Source: Flammeovirgaceae bacterium
GTDB lineage: Bacteria > Bacteroidota > Bacteroidia > Cytophagales > Cyclobacteriaceae
NCBI GenBank assembly: GCA_947457025.1
Contig: CANGUI010000033.1
Location: 1 to 11,751, forward strand
Reading direction: 5' to 3'
DNA: 11,751 bases
In this document: positions 1-7,700 of the stretch, piece after piece
Layout of the letters: each line of letters opens with the position of its first letter
Numbering within the stretch: the first letter of the stretch is position 1
Notes under the pieces: model-generated
What the model saw: the letters and a program-made list of their open reading frames with translations, nothing else
Database searches by the model: none
Told to the model about the DNA's origin: nothing
Made by a program: the position numbers and the translations under genes

Positions 1-2
1 CC

Positions 3-224
3 GATGAAGGCGGTGGGCTTGAGTTAACCAATTACCAGACGGGCGAAAAGCTGTATTCGGTTTTTGAAACAGGCGGCATCCTACTCACGGCGAGTTATGA
101 ACTGCAGGAGCCATTGCTTGTTTTTGAGGTGACGTCCGGCCGCAAAGAGGAGGCAAAACATCCGGAGGTGGGCACCTTTTCCACCACGTCCGTGCAGCGG
201 GTGGTGCTCACCCGCGACCGGTAG
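3..224 (+). CDS. C-terminal end of an unrecognised protein (5' truncated by the window)
   Basis: An open frame runs from the left edge to a TAG at 222-224 and gives 73 residues ending ...TTSVQRVVLTRDR. It has no internal stop and no internal methionine start, so it must be the tail of a gene beginning outside the window. Residue choice (mixed polar and hydrophobic strands such as KLYSVFETGGILLTASYEL, then a charged loop, then FSTTSVQRVVLTRD) is protein-like and suggests alternating beta strands, but I do not recognise a family. It converges on the minus-strand YihY-family gene with an 87-base gap. A chance open frame of this length is possible, hence moderate confidence. Confidence 0.55.
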   Translation, partial: DEGGGLELTNYQTGEKLYSVFETGGILLTASYELQEPLLVFEVTSGRKEEAKHPEVGTFSTTSVQRVVLTRDR

Positions 225-229
225 GTTAC

Positions 230-268
230 CAGCATGTCGCCTGCGGGCGTAATCGGTCAGACATGCTG
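230..268. repeat. 9-bp inverted repeat in the convergent gap
   Basis: CAGCATGTC (230-238) is the exact reverse complement of GACATGCTG (260-268), with a 21-base loop. It lies between two convergent genes, where a bidirectional terminator would be expected. Neither strand has a T tract after the stem, so it is not a canonical intrinsic terminator. It may be a weak transcription barrier or chance. Confidence 0.35.
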
Positions 269-311
269 CCCACGCTGCTCAAGAGTTTTCCCTCTTCCTG
301 TTGCAGCAGAT

Positions 312-1319
312 TTAACTGCGTTCTCGGGAGTGGCTGCGCTTGTGGCCGTGGTGCGAGCGGCCGTTGCGCAGCGCCTGCTCGCGCGAGCCGTAGTGCAGGC
401 TCGCGTTGATCTCGTAGCCAATCAGCAACACGGTGGTAAGCAACTGAATCCAGATCATCAGCGCAATCAATGCCCCGATTGAGCCGTACACTTTGTTGTA
501 GCTCCCAAAGCTCGTCACGTAAAAAGAGAATCCATACGATACGGCCAGACAGCCCAGTGTGGCCACCAGCGAGCCCACCGAAAAAAAGCGCCAGTTGTAA
601 TGCACGGCCGGCCCGAAATAGTAGATGAAGGCGATCGTGAAGTAAAACACCACATAGATCACAATGAACCGAAGCAAGAGCACGGAAAAGATCGTGACTT
701 GGTCAACATTCAGGCGACTGAACTCGCGGGCATTGGAAATCAGGTAGTCGATCGTAAACTGTCCGACAACAAGTAACACAATAGCCAGCACGAGCACGAG
801 CGCCAGCAGCAGCGTGAGGCCGGTGGCGGTGAGGCGCATTTTCCAGATGCTGCGCGCCTCCACGGTGCGGTAGCAGGCATTAAAAGCCTGCATGAGCGAC
901 AACATCCCGTTGGTAGCGAGGAACAACGCAAAGATGAAACCAAAGGTCAGCAGGCCGCCGCGCTGGTTGCTGACAATATCCACGATGGTGCCCGACACCA
1001 CATCAAACATGCTCGGGGGCAGCATCTGGCCAAGGTAGGTGAGGATGCTCTGTTTGTTGACGGCCGGAAAAAAAGAGGTGATGTACGGAATGAGGGTGAA
1101 CAAAAAAATCACAAACGGAAAGATGGCCAGAACGAAGTTGAAGGCCACTCCGTTGGCGCGGTCGAGAATCTCATCGCGTTCCAGGTTGTGAAAAAAGATC
1201 CGCGAAAACCGGTACAGGGACAGGTTATGGTATCGCCTGAAGCGGATGTGCTTCATCCAGTTGCGTCCTTGCCGCAGCGATGGAAAGGTAAGCATGCGCC
1301 TGCGGTGCCGGTACTTCAT
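312..1319 (-). CDS. YihY/virulence factor BrkB family inner-membrane protein
   Basis: A 335-residue integral membrane protein of the YihY/BrkB family, once misnamed ribonuclease BN. The family's molecular function is unsettled. Visible hallmarks are RANGVAFNFVLAIFPFVIFL near residues 54-73 and YGSIGALIALMIWIQLL followed by GYEINA near 278-306, both matching conserved family blocks. Six hydrophobic segments lie roughly at 57-83, 121-145, 166-188, 207-231, 244-271 and 279-303. The N-terminus is strongly basic, and the C-terminus is an Arg/His/Ser-rich tail (about 311-335) likely to be cytoplasmic. The frame opens 16 codons further upstream, but the ATG at 1319 makes an ATGA overlap with the thioesterase stop and leaves a family-typical length, so it is preferred. 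It is the last gene of the mltG-thioesterase-yihY operon and converges on the gene ending at 224. Confidence 0.9.
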   Translation of the reverse strand: MKYRHRRRMLTFPSLRQGRNWMKHIRFRRYHNLSLYRFSRIFFHNLERDEILDRANGVAFNFVLAIFPFVIFLFTLIPYITSFFPAVNKQSILTYLGQMLPPSMFDVVSGTIVDIVSNQRGGLLTFGFIFALFLATNGMLSLMQAFNACYRTVEARSIWKMRLTATGLTLLLALVLVLAIVLLVVGQFTIDYLISNAREFSRLNVDQVTIFSVLLLRFIVIYVVFYFTIAFIYYFGPAVHYNWRFFSVGSLVATLGCLAVSYGFSFYVTSFGSYNKVYGSIGALIALMIWIQLLTTVLLIGYEINASLHYGSREQALRNGRSHHGHKRSHSRERS

Positions 1320-1723
1320 GGAAAGAAGGGCGTTAGCACATCCAGAAATACCCGCGGAGGACGGCACGGGCGCCCGCTCTTTTTGTCAACGAAGGCCAGT
1401 AATGTGTGGCCCCGATGGATCAGTTCATCACGGGTGTTGTACACCTCGTATTCAAATCCAATGCGCACGCCCGGTTTATTCCGGATGGTAGTTTTGATCG
1501 TGAGCAGGTCATCATAGAGGGCTGGCGCCAGGAAGTGGGAATGATTTTCGAGCACGGGCATCATCACGCCCATGTCTTCCAGTTCTTTATAGGTGAGTCC
1601 CAGTTGCCGCAGACTCTCCACGCGGGCAACTTCATAGAAGCTGGCGTAGTTGCCATAATACACGTAGCCCATCTGGTCGGTTTCCCCGTAGCGTACCCGG
1701 ATCTGTGTTTCGCTGATGTACAT
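1316..1723 (-). CDS. Acyl-CoA thioesterase, hotdog fold (YbgC/4-hydroxybenzoyl-CoA thioesterase-like)
   Basis: A 135-residue protein, typical of single-domain hotdog thioesterases that hydrolyse acyl-CoA to free acid and CoA in the cytoplasm. The N-terminal block RVRYGETDQMGYVYYGNY (residues 9-26) is the family signature. Asp16 is the expected catalytic acid. The usual His of the 'GHVxxxNY' part is Tyr20 here. A long helix (YASFYEVARVESLRQLG) and the strand-rich second half (LLTIKTTIRNKPGVRIGFEYEV, then HRGHTLLAFVD) complete the fold. The frame is open 45 codons further upstream, but that extension lies inside mltG; the ATG at 1723 shares its A with the mltG TAA stop (TAATG) and gives the correct domain start. 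The stop overlaps the downstream start as ATGA, so translation is probably coupled on both sides. The acyl substrate cannot be told from sequence; the envelope context suggests lipid turnover. Confidence 0.92.
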   Translation of the reverse strand: MYISETQIRVRYGETDQMGYVYYGNYASFYEVARVESLRQLGLTYKELEDMGVMMPVLENHSHFLAPALYDDLLTIKTTIRNKPGVRIGFEYEVYNTRDELIHRGHTLLAFVDKKSGRPCRPPRVFLDVLTPFFP

Positions 1724-2784
1724 TATTTCTTTCGGTCGAGGGCTTTCGCTTTTTCCTGCTCGCGGGTGAGTGCCTTTTGATACCGCCGGGCATTGCGGCT
1801 GTGTTCGTCCAGGTTCCTGGCAAAGTTGTGGAAGCCGGAGAAATCTTCTTTCGCACACATATAGAAATAGTCGTGCTTCTCGGCATGGAGCACGGCATCA
1901 ATGTTACCGAGGCTCGGGAGGTTAATGGGTCCGGGCGGCAGGCCGGCATATTTATAGGTGTTGTAGGGCGAGTTGATTTGCTTGTGTTCGTTGAGCACGC
2001 GCTTCAGGGTAAAGTCGCCAACGGCATACACCAGGGTCGGGTCGGCCTGCAGCGGAATATCGCGGCGCAGCCGATTCAGGTAAAGCCCGGCAATGGTGGG
2101 GGCTTCTGTACGCTTGATCGTTTCGGCCTGTACAATGGATGCCAGAATGGAAACCTCCTCCGGCGTCAGGCGGAGGGCCTTGGCGCGGGCTTTGCGTTCA
2201 TCCGTCCAAAACAGATCGTATTCCTGCAACATCCGGGTCACCAGTTCTTCCCCTGTGGTGTTAAAGTAGACTTCGTACGTGTTCGGCAGAAAGATGCACA
2301 TCACATTATCGCGGGTGAAGCCGCGTGAATTGTTAGCGGCAAAGTCTTCAACAGCCTTCGAAAATTCTTCCGGAGAGAGCCCGGTGTTGCGGGTGATCTT
2401 CTCTGCCAGTTCCGGCAATAGCCGCACGTTGTTGAAGGTGATCTTTACCGGAAACTGCTTGCCGGTAATCAGCACCCGGATCGCCTGCACGTTGGTCATG
2501 TTTGTTTGCAACACATAACGGCCCGGCTTGATCGCCTTGTCGTAGCCCATCAGGCGGGCCAGAAAGCTGAACGACACCATGTCATTTACAAAATTGCCCG
2601 CAGCGAGTTGCTCCTGCACGCTCCGGTAGGTGGCACCTTTGGCAATGATGATCACTTTGGGTTCGCGGTCTACCAGCACATTGGGCGTGTATACGATCTG
2701 ATACCCGTAAAATACGAACGTGATCAGCAGCGTAGATGCCACCAGAAAAAATGCCAGCTTTCCTCTTGATACTTCACGCGCCAT
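1723..2784 (-). CDS. mltG: Endolytic murein transglycosylase MltG (YceG-like)
   Basis: MltG cleaves nascent glycan strands within the chain at the inner membrane, leaving 1,6-anhydro ends and setting strand length. The 353-residue protein has a short basic N-terminus (MAREVSRGK), one membrane anchor at about 10-31 and a periplasmic domain. Catalytic-domain blocks are visible in order: FLPNTYEVYF (165-174), SILASIVQAET with Glu221 aligned to the catalytic glutamate (E218 of E. coli MltG, from memory), AGLYLNRLRRDIPLQADPTLVYA (about 232-254) and YNTYKYAGLPPGPI (274-287). The more common E-K-E-T reads Q-A-E-T here, which keeps the essential glutamate. The C-terminal tail is charged and lysine-rich. 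The frame opens 11 codons earlier at 2817; I prefer the ATG at 2784 because it gives the normal basic N-terminus before the anchor, and because the upstream extension overlaps a candidate promoter box. The stop overlaps the thioesterase start by one base. Confidence 0.94.
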   Translation of the reverse strand: MAREVSRGKLAFFLVASTLLITFVFYGYQIVYTPNVLVDREPKVIIIAKGATYRSVQEQLAAGNFVNDMVSFSFLARLMGYDKAIKPGRYVLQTNMTNVQAIRVLITGKQFPVKITFNNVRLLPELAEKITRNTGLSPEEFSKAVEDFAANNSRGFTRDNVMCIFLPNTYEVYFNTTGEELVTRMLQEYDLFWTDERKARAKALRLTPEEVSILASIVQAETIKRTEAPTIAGLYLNRLRRDIPLQADPTLVYAVGDFTLKRVLNEHKQINSPYNTYKYAGLPPGPINLPSLGNIDAVLHAEKHDYFYMCAKEDFSGFHNFARNLDEHSRNARRYQKALTREQEKAKALDRKK

Positions 2785-2804
2785 AATCCGGTAAAATAAA
2801 AGGA

Positions 2805-2812
2805 CAAATGTA
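2805..2812 (-). promoter_or_regulatory. Candidate Bacteroidota -7 box upstream of mltG
   Basis: The minus strand reads TACATTTG, a perfect match to the Bacteroidota primary sigma factor -7 consensus TAnnTTTG, 20 bases upstream of the preferred mltG ATG. No TTTG -33 box is seen at the expected distance, so this may be a weak internal promoter or chance. If real, transcription would start too late to include the alternative upstream ATG at 2817, which supports the shorter MltG. Confidence 0.3.
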
Positions 2813-2878
2813 AGCATTTGAAACGGCAGATGGCGTTGCCGGAGTATCTGCGCGGGCTGGTGCCGCTGGGTGGCGGCT

Positions 2879-4324
2879 TCACAGCAGGGGTGAAAACAGA
2901 CGCGCGAAGCGCTCGCGTAGCATCTGCCTGCGGCTGCGTTCGCGCCAATGGGCCAGGCTCAACTGGCGGGCATCTCCCAGATCCGAAAAAAATGCATCTG
3001 CAAGTTTGCCATTCATATTCGGCCCATAAACCACCGCCCCGATTTCGAAGTTGTATTCAAAGCTCCGGAAGTCGATGTTCGCGGTGGAGATAATCGCCAG
3101 CCGGTCATCGGCCAGCAGGGTTTTGGCGTGCACAAAACCGCGGGTATATTCGTAGATCTTTACGCCGCATTCCAGCAGTTCGCCAAAGTACGATCGCGAG
3201 GCGGCCGTCACCAGGTTGCTGTCGGCTTTACGCGGCACCAGCAGGCGCACATCTTTACCGCTGAGGGCGGCTTTCTTCAGCGCATCGTTGATGCTGTTGT
3301 TGGGAATAAAATAGGGCGTGGTGATGAACACGCGGCTGCGGGCATTGACAATGGCCGTAAAAATACTCAGCATGATCGTGGGGTTCGCATAATCCGGACC
3401 ACTGGCCATGATCTGCACCCAGTCGCCATAGCGCAGGTCAGGCGCCAGGGCTGGAAACAACCTTTCATCCGGTAAGATGTGTTGTCCGGCACAAAAATTC
3501 CAATCAGCCAGAAAGTGCCGCTGCAGGCTGTACACGGCCGGTCCTTCTAACTCCAAATGGGTATCCCGCCAGTAAACCGGGTTGCTGCCGTTAATGTAGC
3601 GGTCGGACACGTTGATGCCACCGGTCCAGCCCAGGCGGCCGTCCACGATCACCACCTTGCGGTGGTTGCGGTAGTTCAGGCGGCTCGCAGCAAACGGGAA
3701 ATGAATTTTCGAAAACGGCACTACTTCAACACCCGCATCGCGCAGCCTGCGAAGAAACGCGCGGCTCAGCGCTTTGCTTCCGAAGGCATCGTAGATCATC
3801 CGCACGTGTACGCCCGCGCGCGCTTTCGCCATCAGCAGCGCAGCAAGGGCTTTGCCGATTTCATCGTCTTCGAAGATGTAGTACTCCAGGTGGATGTGGT
3901 GGAGGGCACCTTCCAACGCGGGCAGCAGGCGCGCAAACTTGTTCTCGCCATTGAGGATCAGCTCCGCCCGGTTTTGCGTGAGCAGGGCCTGCGACTCGTT
4001 CAGCAGCAGCGCAGCCATGTCGGTCTGGCCGGCCATCGCCGCGGGCGGTTGCGCGATCACGGCAGTCGACTGTTCCAGTAACTGCTTGTATGCCTCACGC
4101 GCATCGCGCGAAGTTGTCCGCAGCTTTCTATTGTACAGGCGCCGCTGCCGGTAGTTGATGCCGACTAAAAAATAAATCAGGGGTCCGATCACCGGCACGG
4201 TGATAACCAGTAGCATGTACCCCAGCGCCTTCGACGCATTTCGCGTATCAAAAATGATGAACACCAGTGTAAGAAGATTCACACTGTACACCACCACCAG
4301 AAGAGCAATCTGCCAGGAACTCAT
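2879..4324 (-). CDS. cls: Cardiolipin synthase-type phospholipase D family protein
   Basis: A 481-residue membrane-bound enzyme expected to join two phosphatidylglycerol molecules (or a related donor and acceptor) into cardiolipin plus glycerol. The N-terminus has two membrane segments (about 4-25 and 34-56), the usual bacterial Cls anchor. Two complete HKD motifs follow. The first has His221, Lys223 and Asp228 within NHRKVVIVDGRLGWTGGIN. The second has His399, Lys401 and Asp406 within FVHAKTLLADD and is followed by STANIDFRSFEYNFE, the standard second-motif tail. Length and both active-site halves are normal, so it should be active. The start at 4324 is right because the next residues are the first membrane segment. 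mltG follows on the same strand after 94 bases, so co-transcription is plausible but not as tight as in the downstream genes. Confidence 0.93.
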   Translation of the reverse strand: MSSWQIALLVVVYSVNLLTLVFIIFDTRNASKALGYMLLVITVPVIGPLIYFLVGINYRQRRLYNRKLRTTSRDAREAYKQLLEQSTAVIAQPPAAMAGQTDMAALLLNESQALLTQNRAELILNGENKFARLLPALEGALHHIHLEYYIFEDDEIGKALAALLMAKARAGVHVRMIYDAFGSKALSRAFLRRLRDAGVEVVPFSKIHFPFAASRLNYRNHRKVVIVDGRLGWTGGINVSDRYINGSNPVYWRDTHLELEGPAVYSLQRHFLADWNFCAGQHILPDERLFPALAPDLRYGDWVQIMASGPDYANPTIMLSIFTAIVNARSRVFITTPYFIPNNSINDALKKAALSGKDVRLLVPRKADSNLVTAASRSYFGELLECGVKIYEYTRGFVHAKTLLADDRLAIISTANIDFRSFEYNFEIGAVVYGPNMNGKLADAFFSDLGDARQLSLAHWRERSRRQMLRERFARLFSPLL

Positions 4325-4553
4325 ACGCCCGCTTCAGTCAACATCGGATGCTCACAAAAATTCGGGTACGGCAGCCGACCGATAACCGTGAGTAAGGTAA
4401 ACCCAAATCGGCCATCTGCAAAATCAAGCGAAAGACAATGCGGGTTGTATCCCTCTACTCCGACCCGGCCGCCGGCGCAAACAGCGGCACGAGAAAAGCA
4501 CAGTCGGCAAAGCACACGCTGGTAAAGGATGAGTTTGTATTTTTTTGGCGGCC

Positions 4554-4640
4554 CCCCGGAAAACCGGGGCCGGGCTGCTACGGGGTGCGCTTCGCTCCCG
4601 CCCCGCCTCCAGCGGGGCCAGGCCCTTCGCATCCCTGGCC
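4554..4640. repeat. Cluster of overlapping GC-rich hairpins (REP-like intergenic element)
   Basis: Four stems can be drawn by eye. CCCCGG-AAAA-CCGGGG lies at 4554-4569. CGGGG (4581-4585) pairs with CCCCG (4601-4605), enclosing GCG-CTT-CGC (4587-4595). GCCCCGC-CTCCA-GCGGGGC lies at 4600-4618. GGCCAGG (4616-4622) pairs with CCTGGCC (4634-4640). The second and third stems share bases and exclude each other, as do the third and fourth. The composition differs sharply from the flanking sequence. It may be an interspersed repeat of the REP type; whether other copies exist cannot be seen here. On the minus strand it lies 230-317 bases upstream of the cls start. Confidence 0.55.
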
Positions 4641-4737
4641 GTGAGGGGTTACCCGATAGCGTGGGGCAGATCACGAATCGCGTGGTCCTCCGGATATTAG
4701 GCAGCGGTGGTCAATCACGCTTTGTTTCCGGTAAGAG

Positions 4738-4770
4738 AAAAAAACGGCGCGCGGGAACCACTGCGCGCCG
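4738..4770 (-). terminator. Intrinsic terminator of the Asp-box protein gene
   Basis: Reading the minus strand, the perfect 8-bp stem CGGCGCGC / GCGCGCCG (4763-4770 with 4745-4752) encloses a 10-base loop and is followed directly by seven T residues (4744-4738). It begins 20 bases after the stop codon at 4791. The all-GC stem and adjacent T tract make this a textbook rho-independent terminator, and it separates this gene from the cls cluster downstream on the same strand. Confidence 0.85.
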
Positions 4771-4790
4771 CTGCAGGTAACCTTTCCGGC

Positions 4791-7700
4791 TCAGTTCTTC
4801 TTCCATTCTGGCATACGACCGGGGGTGTAGGGCGCACCGGCTGCCTCTAACTTCTGTTCCAATGCCTTCAGGTCGGTGTTGACCAGATTTTTAAGTGTGG
4901 TCAGCACGGTGGCAAACTCCTCCGATGCAATCGCCAGTTGTGTTTTCATGGTGGTGGTCGGGTCGCCCGTAGATCCAAACCCATCGTATAACGCACCCAT
5001 CAGCCGCGAGTAAAGGGAGGGCGGCGTATCGATGTCCAGGCGGCCGGCAATGTTGTCGCCATATAGGGCAAGGTTCACGTTTCTCAGTTTGGCCTCCAGT
5101 GCTTTCAGGTCACCTGCATAATCCGCCTGCGGTTGGGCCACGCTGTAAATCGCTTCCCGCATGTACTTCACCCGGTTGTTGGCATCGCTTAGTATCTGGG
5201 CTGCTCCCTGTACGGCGCGTTTCAGCTCATCGGCTTCCCGCTGCCACTTCACCATGGCCGGCCGGTCGGTTGACGGCAGCGTGGTGCCCGGCAGCAACTT
5301 CACCTTAAATTTCTCCGGCCCCGACAAGTCGGTGATCACTCCGTCAACGCTTTTCGAAAGAGTCACGGTGTAGCTTCCTGGCAATACAAACTGTCCTACA
5401 TCGGGCGAAGAGAAAGGATTATCGGTGGAAGGAGGCGTTAATGAAACGGGGCTGGAGCTCGCATAGCGGAAATCCCAGGGCATGCGACTCACGCCTTTTT
5501 TCGCAGGAGCCTTCAGCTTGCGCACTATGTCGCCTTTGTCGTTGCGGATCGTAAACAACAGATAGGGGGCCTCTTCCGCTTCCTCTGCTTTCAGTGCGTC
5601 GTAGGTCGGGTAGGGCACATCTTTCTTGTCTTTGTAGAGTTTGCTCTCCTCTTCCTGTCGCTTTTCTTTTCGGGATTTCAGATCATCGCGGAGGAAGTAC
5701 GAAAATGTGGCCGCCACGGGCGGGTTCTCCGCGCGGAAGTAGCTCTCGCCCATAAAGCCTTTGCCCGCTACGCCCAGCGGACTGTTCTCCAGGTACATCC
5801 AACTGTCTTTCACCGCAAACAGATGCGCTTCCTTTGCCTCGGCCTCCCGGAGTTTCCGCAGCGGACTGTAGTCGTCCAGCACGTAGAACCCGCGGCCGAA
5901 GGTGGCCAGCACGAGGTCGTGCTCTCTTTTCTGTATGGCAATGTCGCGCACGGCAATGGTGGGGAGGCCGGCCTTCAGCTGGCGCCATGATTTGCCGCCA
6001 TCGTGGCTGAAGTGAATGCCAAACTCGGTGCCTGCGAAGAGCAGGTTCGGGTCATCAAAATCTTCCAGCAGGCAAAAGGTAGAGCCCCGCTCCGGTAAGT
6101 TGGCGTTGATGGACGTCCAGGTGACGCCTTTGTCGGTGCTCTTGAACACATAGGGCCTGAAATCGCCCCGCCTGTGGTTGTTGAATGTGGCGTAGATCAC
6201 ATTCTCATCGTGCTGAGAGGTGAGTACGTGGTACACATACGTCATGGCTGGTACCCCGGCAATGCCATCGACCTTGCGCCAGTTCTTGCCGCCATCGGTG
6301 GTGATCTGGATCAGGCCGTCATCGGTGCCGGCCACCAGCAGGTTTTCATTTTTGGTCGACTCGCTGAAGGCGCTCACGGTGCCGTAGATGCCAAGGCCAT
6401 CGTTTTTGCCGGATGCATCAATGCCCCACACACGGCCCATGATGGGCAAGGTATTGCGGTTGATGCTGCGGGTGATGTCGGGGCTGATGGTTTGCCACGT
6501 GCTGCCGCGGTCGTCACTGCGGAAGACGCGTTCGGCCGCAAAATATATTCGGCCGGGTTTGTGGTGACTGGTAAACAAGGGGGCATCCCAGTTCCAGCGG
6601 TATTCGTTTTCGCCCTTGCCGGGCCGCGGTTGTATGCCCACCGATTCGCCCGTGGCCTTGTCGAACCGCACAATGCCACCGTGCTGCGATTGCGCATAGA
6701 CGATGTTAGGATCCTGCGGGTCGATGGCGCTCTCAAATCCATCTCCTCCGTTCGTAACAAACCAGTCGGAGTTGACAATGCCGTTCTGGTTGCGCGTGCG
6801 CGAAGGGCCGCCCAGGCTGAAGTTGTCCTGCGTGCCCCCATAGACGAAGTAGAACGGTTCACTGTTGTCCACTTCCACTTTATAGAACTGGGTGATGGAT
6901 AAGTTGGGTTTGTACTGCCAGGTTTTGCAGCCGTCCCACGTTTCGTAAATGCCGCCATCGCAGCCGTTCAGCAGGTGGTTGGTGTTTTTCGGATCAATCC
7001 ACAGCACGTGGTTATCTACGTGTTTATTTTTTTCACCGGCCGCGCGAAAGGTTTTGCCGCCATCTTCGGTGACTTGCATGAACGTGCTCATGGAATACAC
7101 TTTCTCGCGATCCACCGGGTCAGGAAAGATTTCAGAGTAGTAGTTGCCTCCCGTGTTGTGGCCGCTGCGTTTCTCCCAGCTTGCCCCGCGTGTGGTGGAA
7201 CGGTAAAAGCCACTCTCCCCTTTCGCTGCCTCTACCATCGCATATATGTACTCCGGGTCGGCAGGAGAGATCGCGATGGCGATACGCCCCTTGTCTCCCG
7301 CCGGCAGGCCCGTATTCATCTTGTCCCACGTTTTACCGCCATCGGTGGATTTGTGAATACCCGAGCCGGGCCCACCGCTCACGTACATGTAATCGTGGCG
7401 CATGCGCTGGTAGGCCGCAGCGTACAACACGTCGGGATTACGCGGGTCCATGGCCAGGTCGTTCACACCGGTGTACTCGTCTATCTTGAGAACCTGTTCC
7501 CATGTTTTACCGCCATCGGTGGTTTTGTAGAGGCCGCGTTCTCCGCCTTCTGTCCACACGGGCCCGATGGCCGCTACATAAACTACCTGCGAGTTGCGCG
7601 GGTCTACGATGATCTTGCCAATGTGTTCGGAGGTTTTCAGTCCCATGTTCTTCCAACTGGCACCCCCGTCTTCCGATTTGTACACCCCATCGCCATAGGC

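Larger units (their letters stand above)
4325..4790. other. Intergenic region between cls and the Asp-box protein gene
   Basis: These 466 bases hold no convincing gene. The right end (4738-4770) is the terminator of the Asp-box gene. The middle (4554-4640) is a GC-rich hairpin cluster. The rest (4325-4553, 4641-4737) should include the cls promoter and leader on the minus strand, but I see no good match to TTTG-N17-20-TAnnTTTG; the nearest is TGATTTTG on the minus strand. An open frame at 4321-4674 is treated as spurious. Confidence 0.6.

Noticed and set aside
1777..2328. 183-residue plus-strand open frame opposite mltG
   Set aside because: It is antisense to the well-supported MltG catalytic domain and has no recognisable domain of its own.
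4321..4674. 117-residue minus-strand open frame overlapping the cls start by four bases
   Set aside because: The ATGA overlap looks operon-like, but the frame runs through the GC-rich hairpin cluster, its translation is rich in Arg, Pro, Gly and Cys with no recognisable fold, and cls has its own good start. Best seen as a chance frame.
6285..7700. CRISPR-like or satellite-like recurring 'CCGCCATCGGTGG' sequence
   Set aside because: The recurrences fall in frame on the Asp-box motifs of the long minus-strand gene and are irregularly spaced; they are protein repeats, not a CRISPR array.
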